From: Paenibacillus hamazuiensis
Lineage (GTDB): Bacteria > Bacillota > Bacilli > Paenibacillales > NBRC-103111
Length of the DNA stretch: 64,000 bases
Reading direction: 5' to 3'
Assembly: GCF_023276405.1 (NCBI RefSeq)
Contig: NZ_JALRMO010000001.1
Span: forward strand, 8,347,501-8,411,500
Shown here: positions 16,694 to 25,217 of the stretch, in pieces
Layout of the letters: each line of letters starts with the position of its first letter
Position numbering within the stretch: position 1 is the stretch's first letter
Program-made: the position numbers and the translations under genes
The notes under the pieces: generated by a model
What the model was told of the DNA's origin: nothing
Database searches by the model: none
Seen by the model: only the letters and a program-made list of their open reading frames with translations

Positions 16694-18058
16694 GTGCAAA
16701 CCCCAGCTTTCGAACTCGATCAAATCATCTATAATATGCTGCTCGTGCTGTTTCTGGTGCTGCTTAACGGTTTCTTCGTCGCGGCGGAATTCGCGCTGGT
16801 CAAGGTGCGCATCAGTCGGCTGCAGCAGCTGCAAAACGAAGGAAACACCCGCGCCAAATACGCGCTGGCGGTGACGAAAAAGCTTGACGCCTACTTGTCG
16901 GCCACGCAGCTCGGGATTACGCTCGCCTCGCTCGGGCTCGGCTGGGTCGGTGAGCCGGCGGTCGCCCATCTGATCGTGGATCCCACACTGGCGCTGTTCC
17001 ATATGGAAAATGCGGTGTTCAGCAAGCCGCTGTCGTTCGGCGTTTCGTTCGCCGTGATCACGTTCCTGCATATCGTGCTGGGAGAGCTGGCCCCGAAATC
17101 GCTGGCGATCCAAAAGTCGGAGCAAACCTCGCTGTGGCTCGCGGCGCCGCTGCTGTTTTTTTACAAGGTGTTTCGCCCGGCGATCTGGCTGCTCAACGGC
17201 GCGGCGAATCGTGTCCTGCGCTGGCTCGGCATCGCCATGGCCTCGGAGAAGGAAGCGGCTCACACCGAAGAAGAGATTCGCCTGCTGATGGATGAGAGCG
17301 CCCGAAGCGGCATCATCGATAAAGACGAGATGGCGCTGTTCGACAACGTCTTCGAGTTTTCCGACCGGCTGGCGCGCGAGGTCATGCTTCCCCGGACCGA
17401 CATGGACTGCCTCTTTATCGAATGGAACTGGGAAGACAATATGGAGCTGGTGTACAAGACGAAGCACACGCGTTATCCCGTCGCCCTGAGCGACAAGGAC
17501 AACATCGTCGGCTTCGTCCATATTACCGACCTGCTGACCGCCGACCCGGATGAACCTCACGAGCTCAAAGATTTTTTACGGCCGATTTTGACGGTTCCCG
17601 AATCGATGGAAGTAAGCAAGGTGTTGAAGCTGATGCAAAAGCGCCATTCCCAGCTCGCCATCGTCATCGATGAGTACGGCGGCACCGCGGGACTTTTGAC
17701 AACGGAGGAAATATTGGAGGAGATCGTCGGGGAGCTTCATGACGAATTTGACGAAGACGAACGCCCGCCGATCGAGGTGAACGGCGACATCACCACGGTC
17801 GACGGACGCATGCTCCTGGAAGATATCAACGACCTGATGCACCTGGATCTGGAGGATGACGAGGTGGACTCGATCGGGGGCTGGCTTTTCACGAAACTGG
17901 AGGGCACGCCGGCCAAAGGGAAGAAGGCCGCACACGGGTCCTACATATTTGAAGTGGCGGAAGTGAAACGTTTGCGGATTTTGCGCGTATCCATTTATCG
18001 TAAGGATTTGCAGCATACTGCCGAGAAGCTGGAGGAAAGCTCTCCGAAAGTGAGGTGA
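16694..18058 (+). CDS. CNNM/CBS/CorC_HlyC membrane protein (hemolysin-C family)
   Basis: 454 residues from the GTG at 16694 with AAGGAGATG nine bases before; the longer frame from 16577 has no ribosome site. Residues 1-200 are a DUF21/CNNM membrane domain (LFLVLLNGFFVAAEFALVKVR, ATQLGITLASLGLGWVGEP, HIVLGELAPKSLAIQ). Two CBS domains follow (MLPRTDMDCL, TRYPVALSDKDN; SQLAIVIDEYGGTAGLLT), then a C-terminal CorC_HlyC domain. Such proteins export or handle magnesium, and the name hemolysin is historical. It lies ten bases ahead of ytvI, likely co-transcribed. Confidence 0.9.
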   Translation: MQTPAFELDQIIYNMLLVLFLVLLNGFFVAAEFALVKVRISRLQQLQNEGNTRAKYALAVTKKLDAYLSATQLGITLASLGLGWVGEPAVAHLIVDPTLALFHMENAVFSKPLSFGVSFAVITFLHIVLGELAPKSLAIQKSEQTSLWLAAPLLFFYKVFRPAIWLLNGAANRVLRWLGIAMASEKEAAHTEEEIRLLMDESARSGIIDKDEMALFDNVFEFSDRLAREVMLPRTDMDCLFIEWNWEDNMELVYKTKHTRYPVALSDKDNIVGFVHITDLLTADPDEPHELKDFLRPILTVPESMEVSKVLKLMQKRHSQLAIVIDEYGGTAGLLTTEEILEEIVGELHDEFDEDERPPIEVNGDITTVDGRMLLEDINDLMHLDLEDDEVDSIGGWLFTKLEGTPAKGKKAAHGSYIFEVAEVKRLRILRVSIYRKDLQHTAEKLEESSPKVR

Positions 18059-18068
18059 TTCATCCGCT

Positions 18069-19112
18069 ATGTCGCTTCGCACCATCGCCTTTTTGGCGCT
18101 TGGGATCGTTTTTTTGTACGGCCTCTTTACCGTCGGCGCTCCTTTTCTGCTTGCCTTGCTTACGGCTCTTTTTCTCGAAGGGCTGATCGCTCTGCTGATG
18201 AAATATTTGAAGCTGAAACGGGTGACGGCTGCGGCGTTCGTATGCACGTTTTTTACGACGGTGGCGCTGGGGCTGATCTACATGATCGGCTTCAAAATCG
18301 TCTCGGAGACGATCGAATTTTGGAAAAGGGCGCCCGCATATCTGAACAATGCCAATGCCTATGTAGAGGACGCCACGGAGCGCACGATGATTCTGTACCG
18401 CTCTCTTCCTCCGGATGTGGCCGACCAAGTGCAGGGCTGGATCGAAACGGGCATCAAGGCTTTGACGGATAATCTGAATCACATCGTCACTTCGATTTCC
18501 GGTTATTTTCTGAACGTGGCGAAAACGATTCCGAGCTTGTTCGTCTTTATGATCGTTTATTTGATCGCCCTTTACCTGATCTGCTTCAGCCTGCCGAGAA
18601 TGTACGAGTCTTTCCTGAATTTGTTTGAAAAAGGCTCCCGCACGAAGATCGTTACGGTGATGACCGACTTGCGGCGGGCGCTGATCGGTTTCCTGTTCGC
18701 GCAGCTGATTCTCAGCATGCTGACGTATGTTGTCTCTTTGGCCGGACTGCTCGTGCTGCGGGTCGATTACCCGCTGGCAATCGCGCTGCTGATCGTAGCG
18801 GTCGACATCCTGCCCGTGCTCGGGACGAGCGCCGTTCTCATTCCGTGGGCGGCGTACAGCTTCATAGTCGGCAATACGCACCTCGGCATCGGACTGCTCG
18901 TGCTGCTGCTCGTCATCATGATTTTCCGCCGCCTCATCGAGCCGAAAATCATCAGCGATACCGTGGGCATCAACGCGCTTGCCGCGCTCGTAAGCATGTA
19001 TCTCGGCTTCAGCCTCTTCGGCGCGATCGGCCTTATTATGGGCCCTGTCGCCGTCATCATCTATCAGGCTTTGCGGCGGGAACGGATATTGGAGTTTAAT
19101 ATTAAGGTGTAA
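18069..19112 (+). CDS. ytvI: AI-2E family membrane protein, YtvI-type sporulation permease
   Basis: 347 residues with about eight membrane segments: an N-terminal pair, a hydrophilic middle (about residues 90-150), then FVFMIVYLIALYLICFS and the C-terminal helices with VAVDILPVLGTSAVLIPWA and LIEPKIISDTVGINALAAL, which are the conserved blocks of the AI-2E exporter/permease family. Length and the positions of these blocks fit the sporulation integral membrane protein YtvI. Its substrate is not known. A terminator follows eight bases after the stop. Confidence 0.82.
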   Translation: MSLRTIAFLALGIVFLYGLFTVGAPFLLALLTALFLEGLIALLMKYLKLKRVTAAAFVCTFFTTVALGLIYMIGFKIVSETIEFWKRAPAYLNNANAYVEDATERTMILYRSLPPDVADQVQGWIETGIKALTDNLNHIVTSISGYFLNVAKTIPSLFVFMIVYLIALYLICFSLPRMYESFLNLFEKGSRTKIVTVMTDLRRALIGFLFAQLILSMLTYVVSLAGLLVLRVDYPLAIALLIVAVDILPVLGTSAVLIPWAAYSFIVGNTHLGIGLLVLLLVIMIFRRLIEPKIISDTVGINALAALVSMYLGFSLFGAIGLIMGPVAVIIYQALRRERILEFNIKV

Positions 19113-19119
19113 CGGTACA

Positions 19120-19176
19120 TAGAAAAACAGGCCGAGGAGCATGTCCGAATCCGGACGTTTCCCGGCCTGTTTTTTT
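19120..19176 (+). terminator. Rho-independent terminator after ytvI
   Basis: AAACAGGCCG ... CGGCCTGTTT with an inner GTCCGAATCCGGAC hairpin, followed by a run of seven or more T. Confidence 0.9.
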
Positions 19177-19271
19177 GTGCTGCTGTAGATTAAGCCCAAC
19201 CCGGCAAACATGGAACGTTCCTTTGCAGCCGGCCTAAGCATGATCCGGGACAAATATCCGGAGACGGAATA

Positions 19272-19958
19272 TCAATATATCCGTCTGGCCCCCAAATACT
19301 TCGGCGTCCAATAGCTGTTGTTCACCATGCTCTGCACGTACACGCCGGCCGAACGCAGCGGCGAAATAAACTGGCCGTTGCCCAAATAGATTCCTACATG
19401 GTCAACGGTCCCCGGTGTGCTTACGGCAAAAAAGACCAAATCTCCCGGCTGCAGCCTGCTTTGGCTGATTGCCGTGCCTTGCCCATAAAGCTCGGCGGAC
19501 GTCGTCCGGCTCATGGAGACTCCGTGCGAGGTGAACATGTAGTAGACGAAGCCGGAGCAATCAAACCCGGTCGATGGGCTGGACCCGCCCCATCGGTACG
19601 GGATTTTTAAGTAATTTGTGCTGTCCTGGACGATGCTCTTTTTGACAAGCGCGTGCGCGACAGCTGTCTGCGTGGCTGCATCCGTGGTGCCGGTTGCCGA
19701 GAGGCTGTATGCTTTTTGAAAATCGGTCACCGCTTGAGCAGTTATCGTTCCATAGTAACCGGTTATCGTGGGGTATGTAAAGTAACCTAATGTTTTTAAA
19801 TTGCTTTGCAGATTGGATACTTGCGAGTTAGACGACCCGATCTTGAGCGTCGTGTAGACCGTTTCCGCGTGTGCGGTCTCGGCAGTTTGCGGCGCCAGCA
19901 CGGAAGATAAGAGAAGCGCGGAACACAACATCGTTATTGCAAGCGTTTTCTTCGGCAT
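19272..19958 (-). CDS. Secreted NlpC/P60 endopeptidase with peptidoglycan-binding domain
   Basis: 228 residues from the ATG at 19958, preceded by AAAAGGAGATC. Signal peptide to about residue 30 (LAPQTAETAHA). Residues 33-95 are a PG_binding_1 domain (IGSSNSQVSNLQSNLKTLGY, AVTDFQKAYSL). Residues 105-228 are NlpC/P60: FDCSGFVYYMFTSHGV with the catalytic Cys, PGDLVFFA, VDHVGIYLGNGQF with the His. It likely trims peptidoglycan stem peptides outside the cell. No ydaO-type riboswitch was seen in its leader. Confidence 0.92.
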   Translation of the reverse strand: MPKKTLAITMLCSALLLSSVLAPQTAETAHAETVYTTLKIGSSNSQVSNLQSNLKTLGYFTYPTITGYYGTITAQAVTDFQKAYSLSATGTTDAATQTAVAHALVKKSIVQDSTNYLKIPYRWGGSSPSTGFDCSGFVYYMFTSHGVSMSRTTSAELYGQGTAISQSRLQPGDLVFFAVSTPGTVDHVGIYLGNGQFISPLRSAGVYVQSMVNNSYWTPKYLGARRIY

Positions 19959-20082
19959 GGATGATCTCCTTTTAAGTGGATTCTGGCTGCTACTGCAAAT
20001 ATATCCGAATCTATCAAACTTTTCATTGTATAAATTATGTAAGCAGGTTTTTATCGCAGAAACAGCGGGATTCTCAAAATTC

Positions 20083-20120
20083 AAAACCTCCAAACCATTC
20101 ACTGGTGGTTCGGAGGTTTT
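20083..20120 (-). terminator. Bidirectional terminator hairpin
   Basis: AAAACCTCCAAACCA pairs with TGGTTCGGAGGTTTT, giving A-run and T-run on opposite sides. It lies downstream of the DUF6483 gene on the minus strand. Confidence 0.8.
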
Positions 20121-20182
20121 GAAAGTTAAAGCATATGAAGCGGAGGAGAAAACGTGTCCGAAATTCTGCCAAGGCTCCGCCC

Positions 20183-20860
20183 TCACACTTGCCCGTTCTT
20201 TTGTATCAATTGCAGCAGCTGCTCGCGCAGCTCGCCGATTTCTTTCTCCGTCAGTCCGCTGGCTTCCTGTTCCGCCGCCTCCAATTCGGACCAGCTGTCA
20301 ACCATCCGCAGCGCTTCCTCCAGCAGCCCGGCTCGGTCCGGTTCGTCCTCAAGCGCAAAAAACAGCATGTTCTCCGCCTTCGCCAGCTGCCCGCGCTCCG
20401 AGTAATAATGCATCAGCGGCACCGTGACACGAGGCGGCAACTGCGGCTCGCGTACCTGCAGCAGCAGTCCGGCGATCCGCTCCTCCGCATCCGGCGCGAA
20501 CGGCTCCGCTTCGGGAAGCCGTCTTAACTCCAGCAGCAGCTCTAGCGCCTTCAGCCGACAGTCATGGCCGGCCGCTTCCTCACCTTGTTCAAGCAGCACC
20601 TCTCCTTCCGCCTTCAGCATATCGGCGAGCAGCAGCGCCTTGCCCGCATCGACATGGCCCTGCGTCGACAGCAGCCCCAGCAGGTCTTTGGCCGACAAGG
20701 CGCGGACCAGCTTGGAGTTCAGGCCAAGCAGCTGCTTCATCGCTTGCGCGAGCAGCTCCAGGGCTTCGGCAAACCGCTGGTTGCGCCTCTGAAAAATAAC
20801 CTTCCCCAGCACGACGCTGAACTGCTCGATCATGCGCAGCAAATAATCTCTTTGATACAT
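20183..20860 (-). CDS. DUF6483-type cytoplasmic protein
   Basis: 225 residues, all-helical, no signal or membrane segment. It starts MYQRDYLLRMIEQFSVVLGK, typical of the family common in Paenibacillaceae, and has TPR-like helices (LKALELLLELRRLPEAE; MHYYSERGQLAKAENMLFFAL). The function is unknown. It is monocistronic, with GGGAGGG upstream and a terminator downstream. Confidence 0.7.
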   Translation of the reverse strand: MYQRDYLLRMIEQFSVVLGKVIFQRRNQRFAEALELLAQAMKQLLGLNSKLVRALSAKDLLGLLSTQGHVDAGKALLLADMLKAEGEVLLEQGEEAAGHDCRLKALELLLELRRLPEAEPFAPDAEERIAGLLLQVREPQLPPRVTVPLMHYYSERGQLAKAENMLFFALEDEPDRAGLLEEALRMVDSWSELEAAEQEASGLTEKEIGELREQLLQLIQKNGQV

Positions 20861-20923
20861 CGGATATCCCTCCCCCTGTGTGGTTGTCTCGTGGTAACTC
20901 TACCTACTACTTTATATTCAAAA

Positions 20924-20970
20924 CAAACAACCTGCAAATTCGCCTCTAAGGCGGATTCGCAGGTTGTTTG
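20924..20970 (-). terminator. Terminator hairpin after amidohydrolase gene
   Basis: AAACAACCTGCAAATTCGCC pairs with GGCGGATTCGCAGGTTGTTT (one mismatch); a T-rich tract follows on the minus strand. Confidence 0.8.
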
Positions 20971-21007
20971 GTACCCGCTCAGAGGCAGGGACGAAATCGT
21001 CTACGGT

Positions 21008-21865
21008 CTACACGGACGCGGGCTCGTTCCCGGCTGCTTCGAGCCCGTAAAAGCGGATTGCGTTCCCGCCGAACAAGGCGTTCAACTGCTGCGGTGTCAA
21101 GCCGGCGGGCAGGGCGGCCAGCAGCGCTTCGACAACTTCACCATAGCTGCAAGTCGTCAGGCACACCGGCCAGTCGCTGCCGAACAAGATCCGCTCCGGG
21201 CCGAACGCCTCGATCACGTGATGCACGTAAGGCCGCAGATGCTCCGGCCTCCACGCCGCTTGATCGGCCTCCGTCACGAGGCCGGAAAGCTTGCACATGA
21301 CGTTCTGGTATGCGGCAAGCTCGCTCGTTTGCGATTTCCAGGGTTCCAGCACGCCTTCGGCGATAAATGGCTTGGCGGCGTGATCGACGACTGCGGTCAA
21401 CGTCGGGATGGCGCGCATCACTTCCAGGATATAGGGAAGAAGCCTTGGCCTGAGCTGCAAATCGATCGGAAACCGCTCGTCCGCAATCAGCCGCAAATGG
21501 CGCATCACGGCCGGGCGCAGCAGCCACGGATCGGGCAAATCCTGGATCATCGGCCGGAAGCCGACGAATCCCGGGTGGCGGCGGAACTTCCGGTAATGTT
21601 CGGGAAAATCCGGCGAATCCAGGTCCAGCCAGCCGACAACGCCGGCTATGCTGTCATATTGCTCATATAACGACAGCATAAATTCCGTCTCCTCCATCGT
21701 AGGTGCCGCCTGAACGACAACGGTCCGTTCAAAGCCGTATCGTTGCAGCTGTTTCTCCAACTGCTCGGGCATATAATCGGCGTACAAGATTCCCGTATCC
21801 GGGGTCAGCCACCCATAATCCCCGCGTTCCGGTTTCCAATAATGCTGGTGGGCGTCGATGCGCAT
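21008..21865 (-). CDS. Amidohydrolase 2 family, lactonase-like metal hydrolase
   Basis: 285 residues from the ATG at 21865 (MRIDAHQHYW); a GTG one codon earlier has the better AGGAGG spacing. TIM-barrel hydrolase with the metal HxH motif DAHQHYW, later His (VVDHAAKP) and the closing FGSDWPV Asp. The pattern (GDYGWLTPDTG at the start, MCKLSGLVTEAD, ERILFGSDWPVCL) is that of sugar lactonases such as L-fuconolactonase and L-rhamnonolactonase. It follows an ABC sugar transporter on the same strand, 182 bases away, so it may hydrolyse a lactone formed from the imported sugar. The substrate is inferred only. Confidence 0.8.
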   Translation of the reverse strand: MRIDAHQHYWKPERGDYGWLTPDTGILYADYMPEQLEKQLQRYGFERTVVVQAAPTMEETEFMLSLYEQYDSIAGVVGWLDLDSPDFPEHYRKFRRHPGFVGFRPMIQDLPDPWLLRPAVMRHLRLIADERFPIDLQLRPRLLPYILEVMRAIPTLTAVVDHAAKPFIAEGVLEPWKSQTSELAAYQNVMCKLSGLVTEADQAAWRPEHLRPYVHHVIEAFGPERILFGSDWPVCLTTCSYGEVVEALLAALPAGLTPQQLNALFGGNAIRFYGLEAAGNEPASV

Positions 21866-22047
21866 CACGTGCTGCAACCTCCTAAGTTTTCTATTTGCCG
21901 CCTCTAGAGTTTAGTGACGAGACTGCTCAATCCGTTGACCCAGCAGAAATGTCGCGGGCTGCGCGGCACCGATTCTGCGATGCCTCCATAAACTATGTCG
22001 TAATACGAATCATAGCTTACGGTTCTCATGGTTGGACCCCTCACCGG

Positions 22048-22842
22048 TTATTTTACGGATCCCGACGTCATGCCGTCTTCGAAATATTTTTGCAAACATA
22101 AATACAGTACAACGACCGGAATACTGATCAGGACAAGCGCCGCGAAAATTTTGCCCGTATCCGACGAATAAGTGTCCGTAAAAAACTGCGGCGCCTGCGT
22201 GATCGTCTGCATCGATTCCTTGCGCATAAAGACCAGCGCCAAAAAATATTCGTTCCACGAATTGAGAAATCCCCAAATGACGACCACGACCGACATCGGC
22301 TTGCACAGCGGAACGAGAATGAACAGCAGCGCCTTGAACGAACCGCAGCCGTCGATCCGTGCGGCATCCAGCAGCTGGTTCGGCAGATCGTCCATAAAAT
22401 TTTTGGAAAGCAGCAGCGTAAAAGGCAGCGTAAACGCGCAAATCGGTCCGATTAACGAGAAATAATAGTTAAACAGACCGAGGCTTTTCACAATTACAAA
22501 CAGCGGTACGATCAAGGCGACCGAAGGGATCATGAGACCCGTCAAAATGAGATTGAGCAGCACCCCCTTGGCCGGCAGCTCCAGCTTGGAAAAAGCGTAA
22601 GCCGCCAGCAGCGTAATGCAAAAGACGAGTACGATCGTGCAGGCAGAGATAATCAGGCTGTTCAAAAAAAAACGCGGAATCATAGGATGCGTCAGTACCG
22701 CGGCATAATTGGCCAGTCCTTCCCCCTGCAGTGAAACCGCAATCATGATGGCCAGCGGAGCGGCGAACAGGGCGGCCAGCGCAGTGAGCAGCAGTTGGGC
22801 GAGCGCCGTAGTCTTCGCCTTCGATTTGGATTGAGTCAGCAT
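22048..22842 (-). CDS. Carbohydrate ABC transporter permease (MalG type)
   Basis: 264 residues with six membrane helices. The cytoplasmic EAA loop is LLDAARIDGCGSFKALLFI, which docks the ATPase. It starts at 22842 behind GGGAGG, 22 bases after the partner permease, so both are made together. The ATPase is missing from the locus; a shared MsmX-type ATPase is usual for such operons in Firmicutes. Confidence 0.9.
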   Translation of the reverse strand: MLTQSKSKAKTTALAQLLLTALAALFAAPLAIMIAVSLQGEGLANYAAVLTHPMIPRFFLNSLIISACTIVLVFCITLLAAYAFSKLELPAKGVLLNLILTGLMIPSVALIVPLFVIVKSLGLFNYYFSLIGPICAFTLPFTLLLSKNFMDDLPNQLLDAARIDGCGSFKALLFILVPLCKPMSVVVVIWGFLNSWNEYFLALVFMRKESMQTITQAPQFFTDTYSSDTGKIFAALVLISIPVVVLYLCLQKYFEDGMTSGSVK

Positions 22843-22864
22843 AGGATCCTCCCGGATATTTTCG

Positions 22865-23734
22865 TTACGAGCTGCGGTATGCGCGCAATTGTACGGCGGT
22901 CAGCAGCAGGGCGATGACGAGCAAAATGACGGCCATCGCCGACGAATAGCCCGCGTTGTACTCCAGAATCGCCTTTTTGTAAATGTAGGTGGACAAAAGC
23001 TCCGTCGACCGGCCGGGACCGCCGCCCGTCGTCAGGAACACGTAATCGAACTGCTTGAGCGAGCCGATGACGCCGAGAATGATCAAGGAAAAATGCGTCG
23101 ACCGCAGCAGCGGAAAGGTGATGCCGATGATCGTGCGGACCGGACCCGCTCCGTCGATTTTGGCCGCCTCGTACAGCTCCTTGTCGATTAACGTCAAGGC
23201 CGCGTAATACATCACAAAGCTGAAGCCGGTCCAGGCCCATATATTGATGACGATGATGGCGTAGAGCGCAATATCCGGATCGGCAAGCCAGGACGGCGCC
23301 AGCGCGCCCAGCCCTGCGGCTTCGAGCGCGCGGTTCAGACTGCCGTCATTGGCATCGTAAATATGCCGGAAGACGTAGGATACGACGGAATGGGACAAGA
23401 CGACCGGCAGGAAAAACACGATTTTATATAAAGTTTTCAGCAAGACATTCGTCTTCAGCAGCAGCGCAATCAGCAGCCCGAGAACCATCTGGACGCCGAT
23501 CGTCAGCACCATGTAGACAAGCGTATTGCGGATCGCCTGGTAAAAGATCGGGTCGGCGAACAGCTGCGCAAAATTGCCGAGCCCGATAAACGTTTTATCC
23601 TCGCTGAAGCCATTCCATTTGTACAGACTCGTCTTGAACGTATCGAATAAGGAATAAAAAATAAACACGCCCAGAAATAAAAAAATCGGTCCTATATACA
23701 ACGTATTCAACCATCGGTGCAGCTTCTGGTTCAT
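22865..23734 (-). CDS. Carbohydrate ABC transporter permease (MalF/UgpA type)
   Basis: 289 residues from the ATG at 23734, with AAGGAGG upstream; the longer frame from 23776 has no such site. Six membrane segments and the EAA loop LYEAAKIDGAGPVRTIIGITFP. It partners the next gene. Both follow a solute-binding lipoprotein gene. Confidence 0.9.
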   Translation of the reverse strand: MNQKLHRWLNTLYIGPIFLFLGVFIFYSLFDTFKTSLYKWNGFSEDKTFIGLGNFAQLFADPIFYQAIRNTLVYMVLTIGVQMVLGLLIALLLKTNVLLKTLYKIVFFLPVVLSHSVVSYVFRHIYDANDGSLNRALEAAGLGALAPSWLADPDIALYAIIVINIWAWTGFSFVMYYAALTLIDKELYEAAKIDGAGPVRTIIGITFPLLRSTHFSLIILGVIGSLKQFDYVFLTTGGGPGRSTELLSTYIYKKAILEYNAGYSSAMAVILLVIALLLTAVQLRAYRSS

Positions 23735-23820
23735 AGGTGTCGTTCCTCCTTGCAGCATGCCGGCGTTTCGGGCCAAGGCCCGCCCCCCTTGCGGCGGACC
23801 CCGGCGGAAAACCCGGATTG

Positions 23821-25161
23821 TTAGCGGCTAACTTTGTCCGCGGCCGCCTGCACGGTCTTCATCCCTTCCTCGGGCGACGTTTTGCCTGTCGCGATCATTT
23901 GCAGCGCGTCGCCCAGCGCCGTTTTGATCTCCGGATAAATCAGCTCTCTGCGGCCGATGCTGTTCTCCAAATCTTTCATCTGTTGCTTTATATTGTCCTT
24001 CTGTCTATCGGTCAGCACGTCGGAGTCTTCGATGTCGACTCCTTTGATCGCCGGAATCATCAAATATTTGGCATTGATCTTTTGCCCGTCGGCCGATTCC
24101 AGCCATTGCATGAACTTCCATGCCGCGTCTTTCTTCTTGCTGTTTTTGTTAATCGCCAGCGCAACGTCGGGGCCGCCGAACAGCCGGCCGGGTTTGCCGT
24201 CCCCGTTCATATCGGGGAACGGCGCCGCAATAAATTCATAATCGACGGTCACACCGTATTTTTGCCGGTGCGTCTGCAAAATCGTCTTGGTCATCCGGTT
24301 GTCGTTCCACGTGCCGAGCAGCGTCATAGCCGCTTCGCCTTTGTTGAACTTGTCGTACGCATCCGGATAAAAGCCGATTCCGAGTGCGCCCTTTTGCATG
24401 ATGCCGTTTTCAAACATTTCTTTCCAGACGGTTGCGGCTTTAACCAGGCCGGCTTCGGTCCATTTGGCCTTGCCTTCCTCTGCGGCATAAATTTTGCCGG
24501 GATCGAATTCGTTGGCGAGCGCGATGAACATGTCGAGGTTTTGCCAGGCATCCTTGCCGCCCTGAATGTACGGCGTCACTCCTCTGGTCTGCAGCGCCTT
24601 GCTCACTTCAATCCATTCCGCATACGTGGACGGAGGCTTCAGTCCTTCCTTTTCCATAATCGTGTTGTTGTAGAACAAATAGCCGGCCGCCGAAACGAAC
24701 CATGGCAGCGCGGGCGTTTTGTCGCCGGATATCAGCTGCTTCAAGCCGAGATCGAAAAACCGGTTTTTCCAATTCTCGCCCCATTCTTTCTTCGCGTAAG
24801 GAGTCAAGTCTTCCGTAAATTCCGCGTATTCCTTGATCATCCCCCCGGCCTGCAAGCCGAACAGATCGACCTCATCGCCGGAAATCATCGCCAGCTTTAG
24901 CGTTTTGACATAGTCCGTAAATTCGTAACGCTTGTAATTGACCTTGATGTCGGATTGCGAGGCGTTAAAGGCATCCACATACGTTTTGGCCTTATTCTCG
25001 TCCGGGTTCCACGACCACCAATTGATCGTGACCGGCCCCGCATTCTTGGCCGACGACTTGTCCGCAGCGGTACCCGGCTCGGCCGGGCCGCCGCCGCAGC
25101 CCGACAGCAGCGCAGAAGCGGCCAAAGTCAACGCAGCCACCACACCGATTGATTTGAACAT
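23821..25161 (-). CDS. Extracellular sugar-binding lipoprotein (ABC transporter)
   Basis: 446 residues from the ATG at 25161 (MFKSIGVVAALTLAAS), behind AGGGGAG. The lipobox is LLSGC. The mature part is a family-1 solute-binding fold: INWWSWNPDENKAKT, FNASQSDIKVNYKR, ALPWFVSAAGYLFYNN, FNKGEAAMTLLGTWN. It catches the substrate outside the membrane and hands it to the two permeases downstream. The sugar is unknown; the neighbours (ADP-ribosylglycohydrolase-like and lactonase-like enzymes) may suggest an unusual glycoside. Confidence 0.9.
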   Translation of the reverse strand: MFKSIGVVAALTLAASALLSGCGGGPAEPGTAADKSSAKNAGPVTINWWSWNPDENKAKTYVDAFNASQSDIKVNYKRYEFTDYVKTLKLAMISGDEVDLFGLQAGGMIKEYAEFTEDLTPYAKKEWGENWKNRFFDLGLKQLISGDKTPALPWFVSAAGYLFYNNTIMEKEGLKPPSTYAEWIEVSKALQTRGVTPYIQGGKDAWQNLDMFIALANEFDPGKIYAAEEGKAKWTEAGLVKAATVWKEMFENGIMQKGALGIGFYPDAYDKFNKGEAAMTLLGTWNDNRMTKTILQTHRQKYGVTVDYEFIAAPFPDMNGDGKPGRLFGGPDVALAINKNSKKKDAAWKFMQWLESADGQKINAKYLMIPAIKGVDIEDSDVLTDRQKDNIKQQMKDLENSIGRRELIYPEIKTALGDALQMIATGKTSPEEGMKTVQAAADKVSR

Positions 25162-25217
25162 ATTTGAATCGCTCCCCTTTTTTAGTGTCAAAAAGTTTAA
25201 GTTTTCATTTACAAAAT

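Noticed and set aside
19959-20082. ydaO (c-di-AMP) riboswitch before the NlpC/P60 gene
   Set aside because: The leader is short and AT-rich and lacks the conserved ydaO elements.
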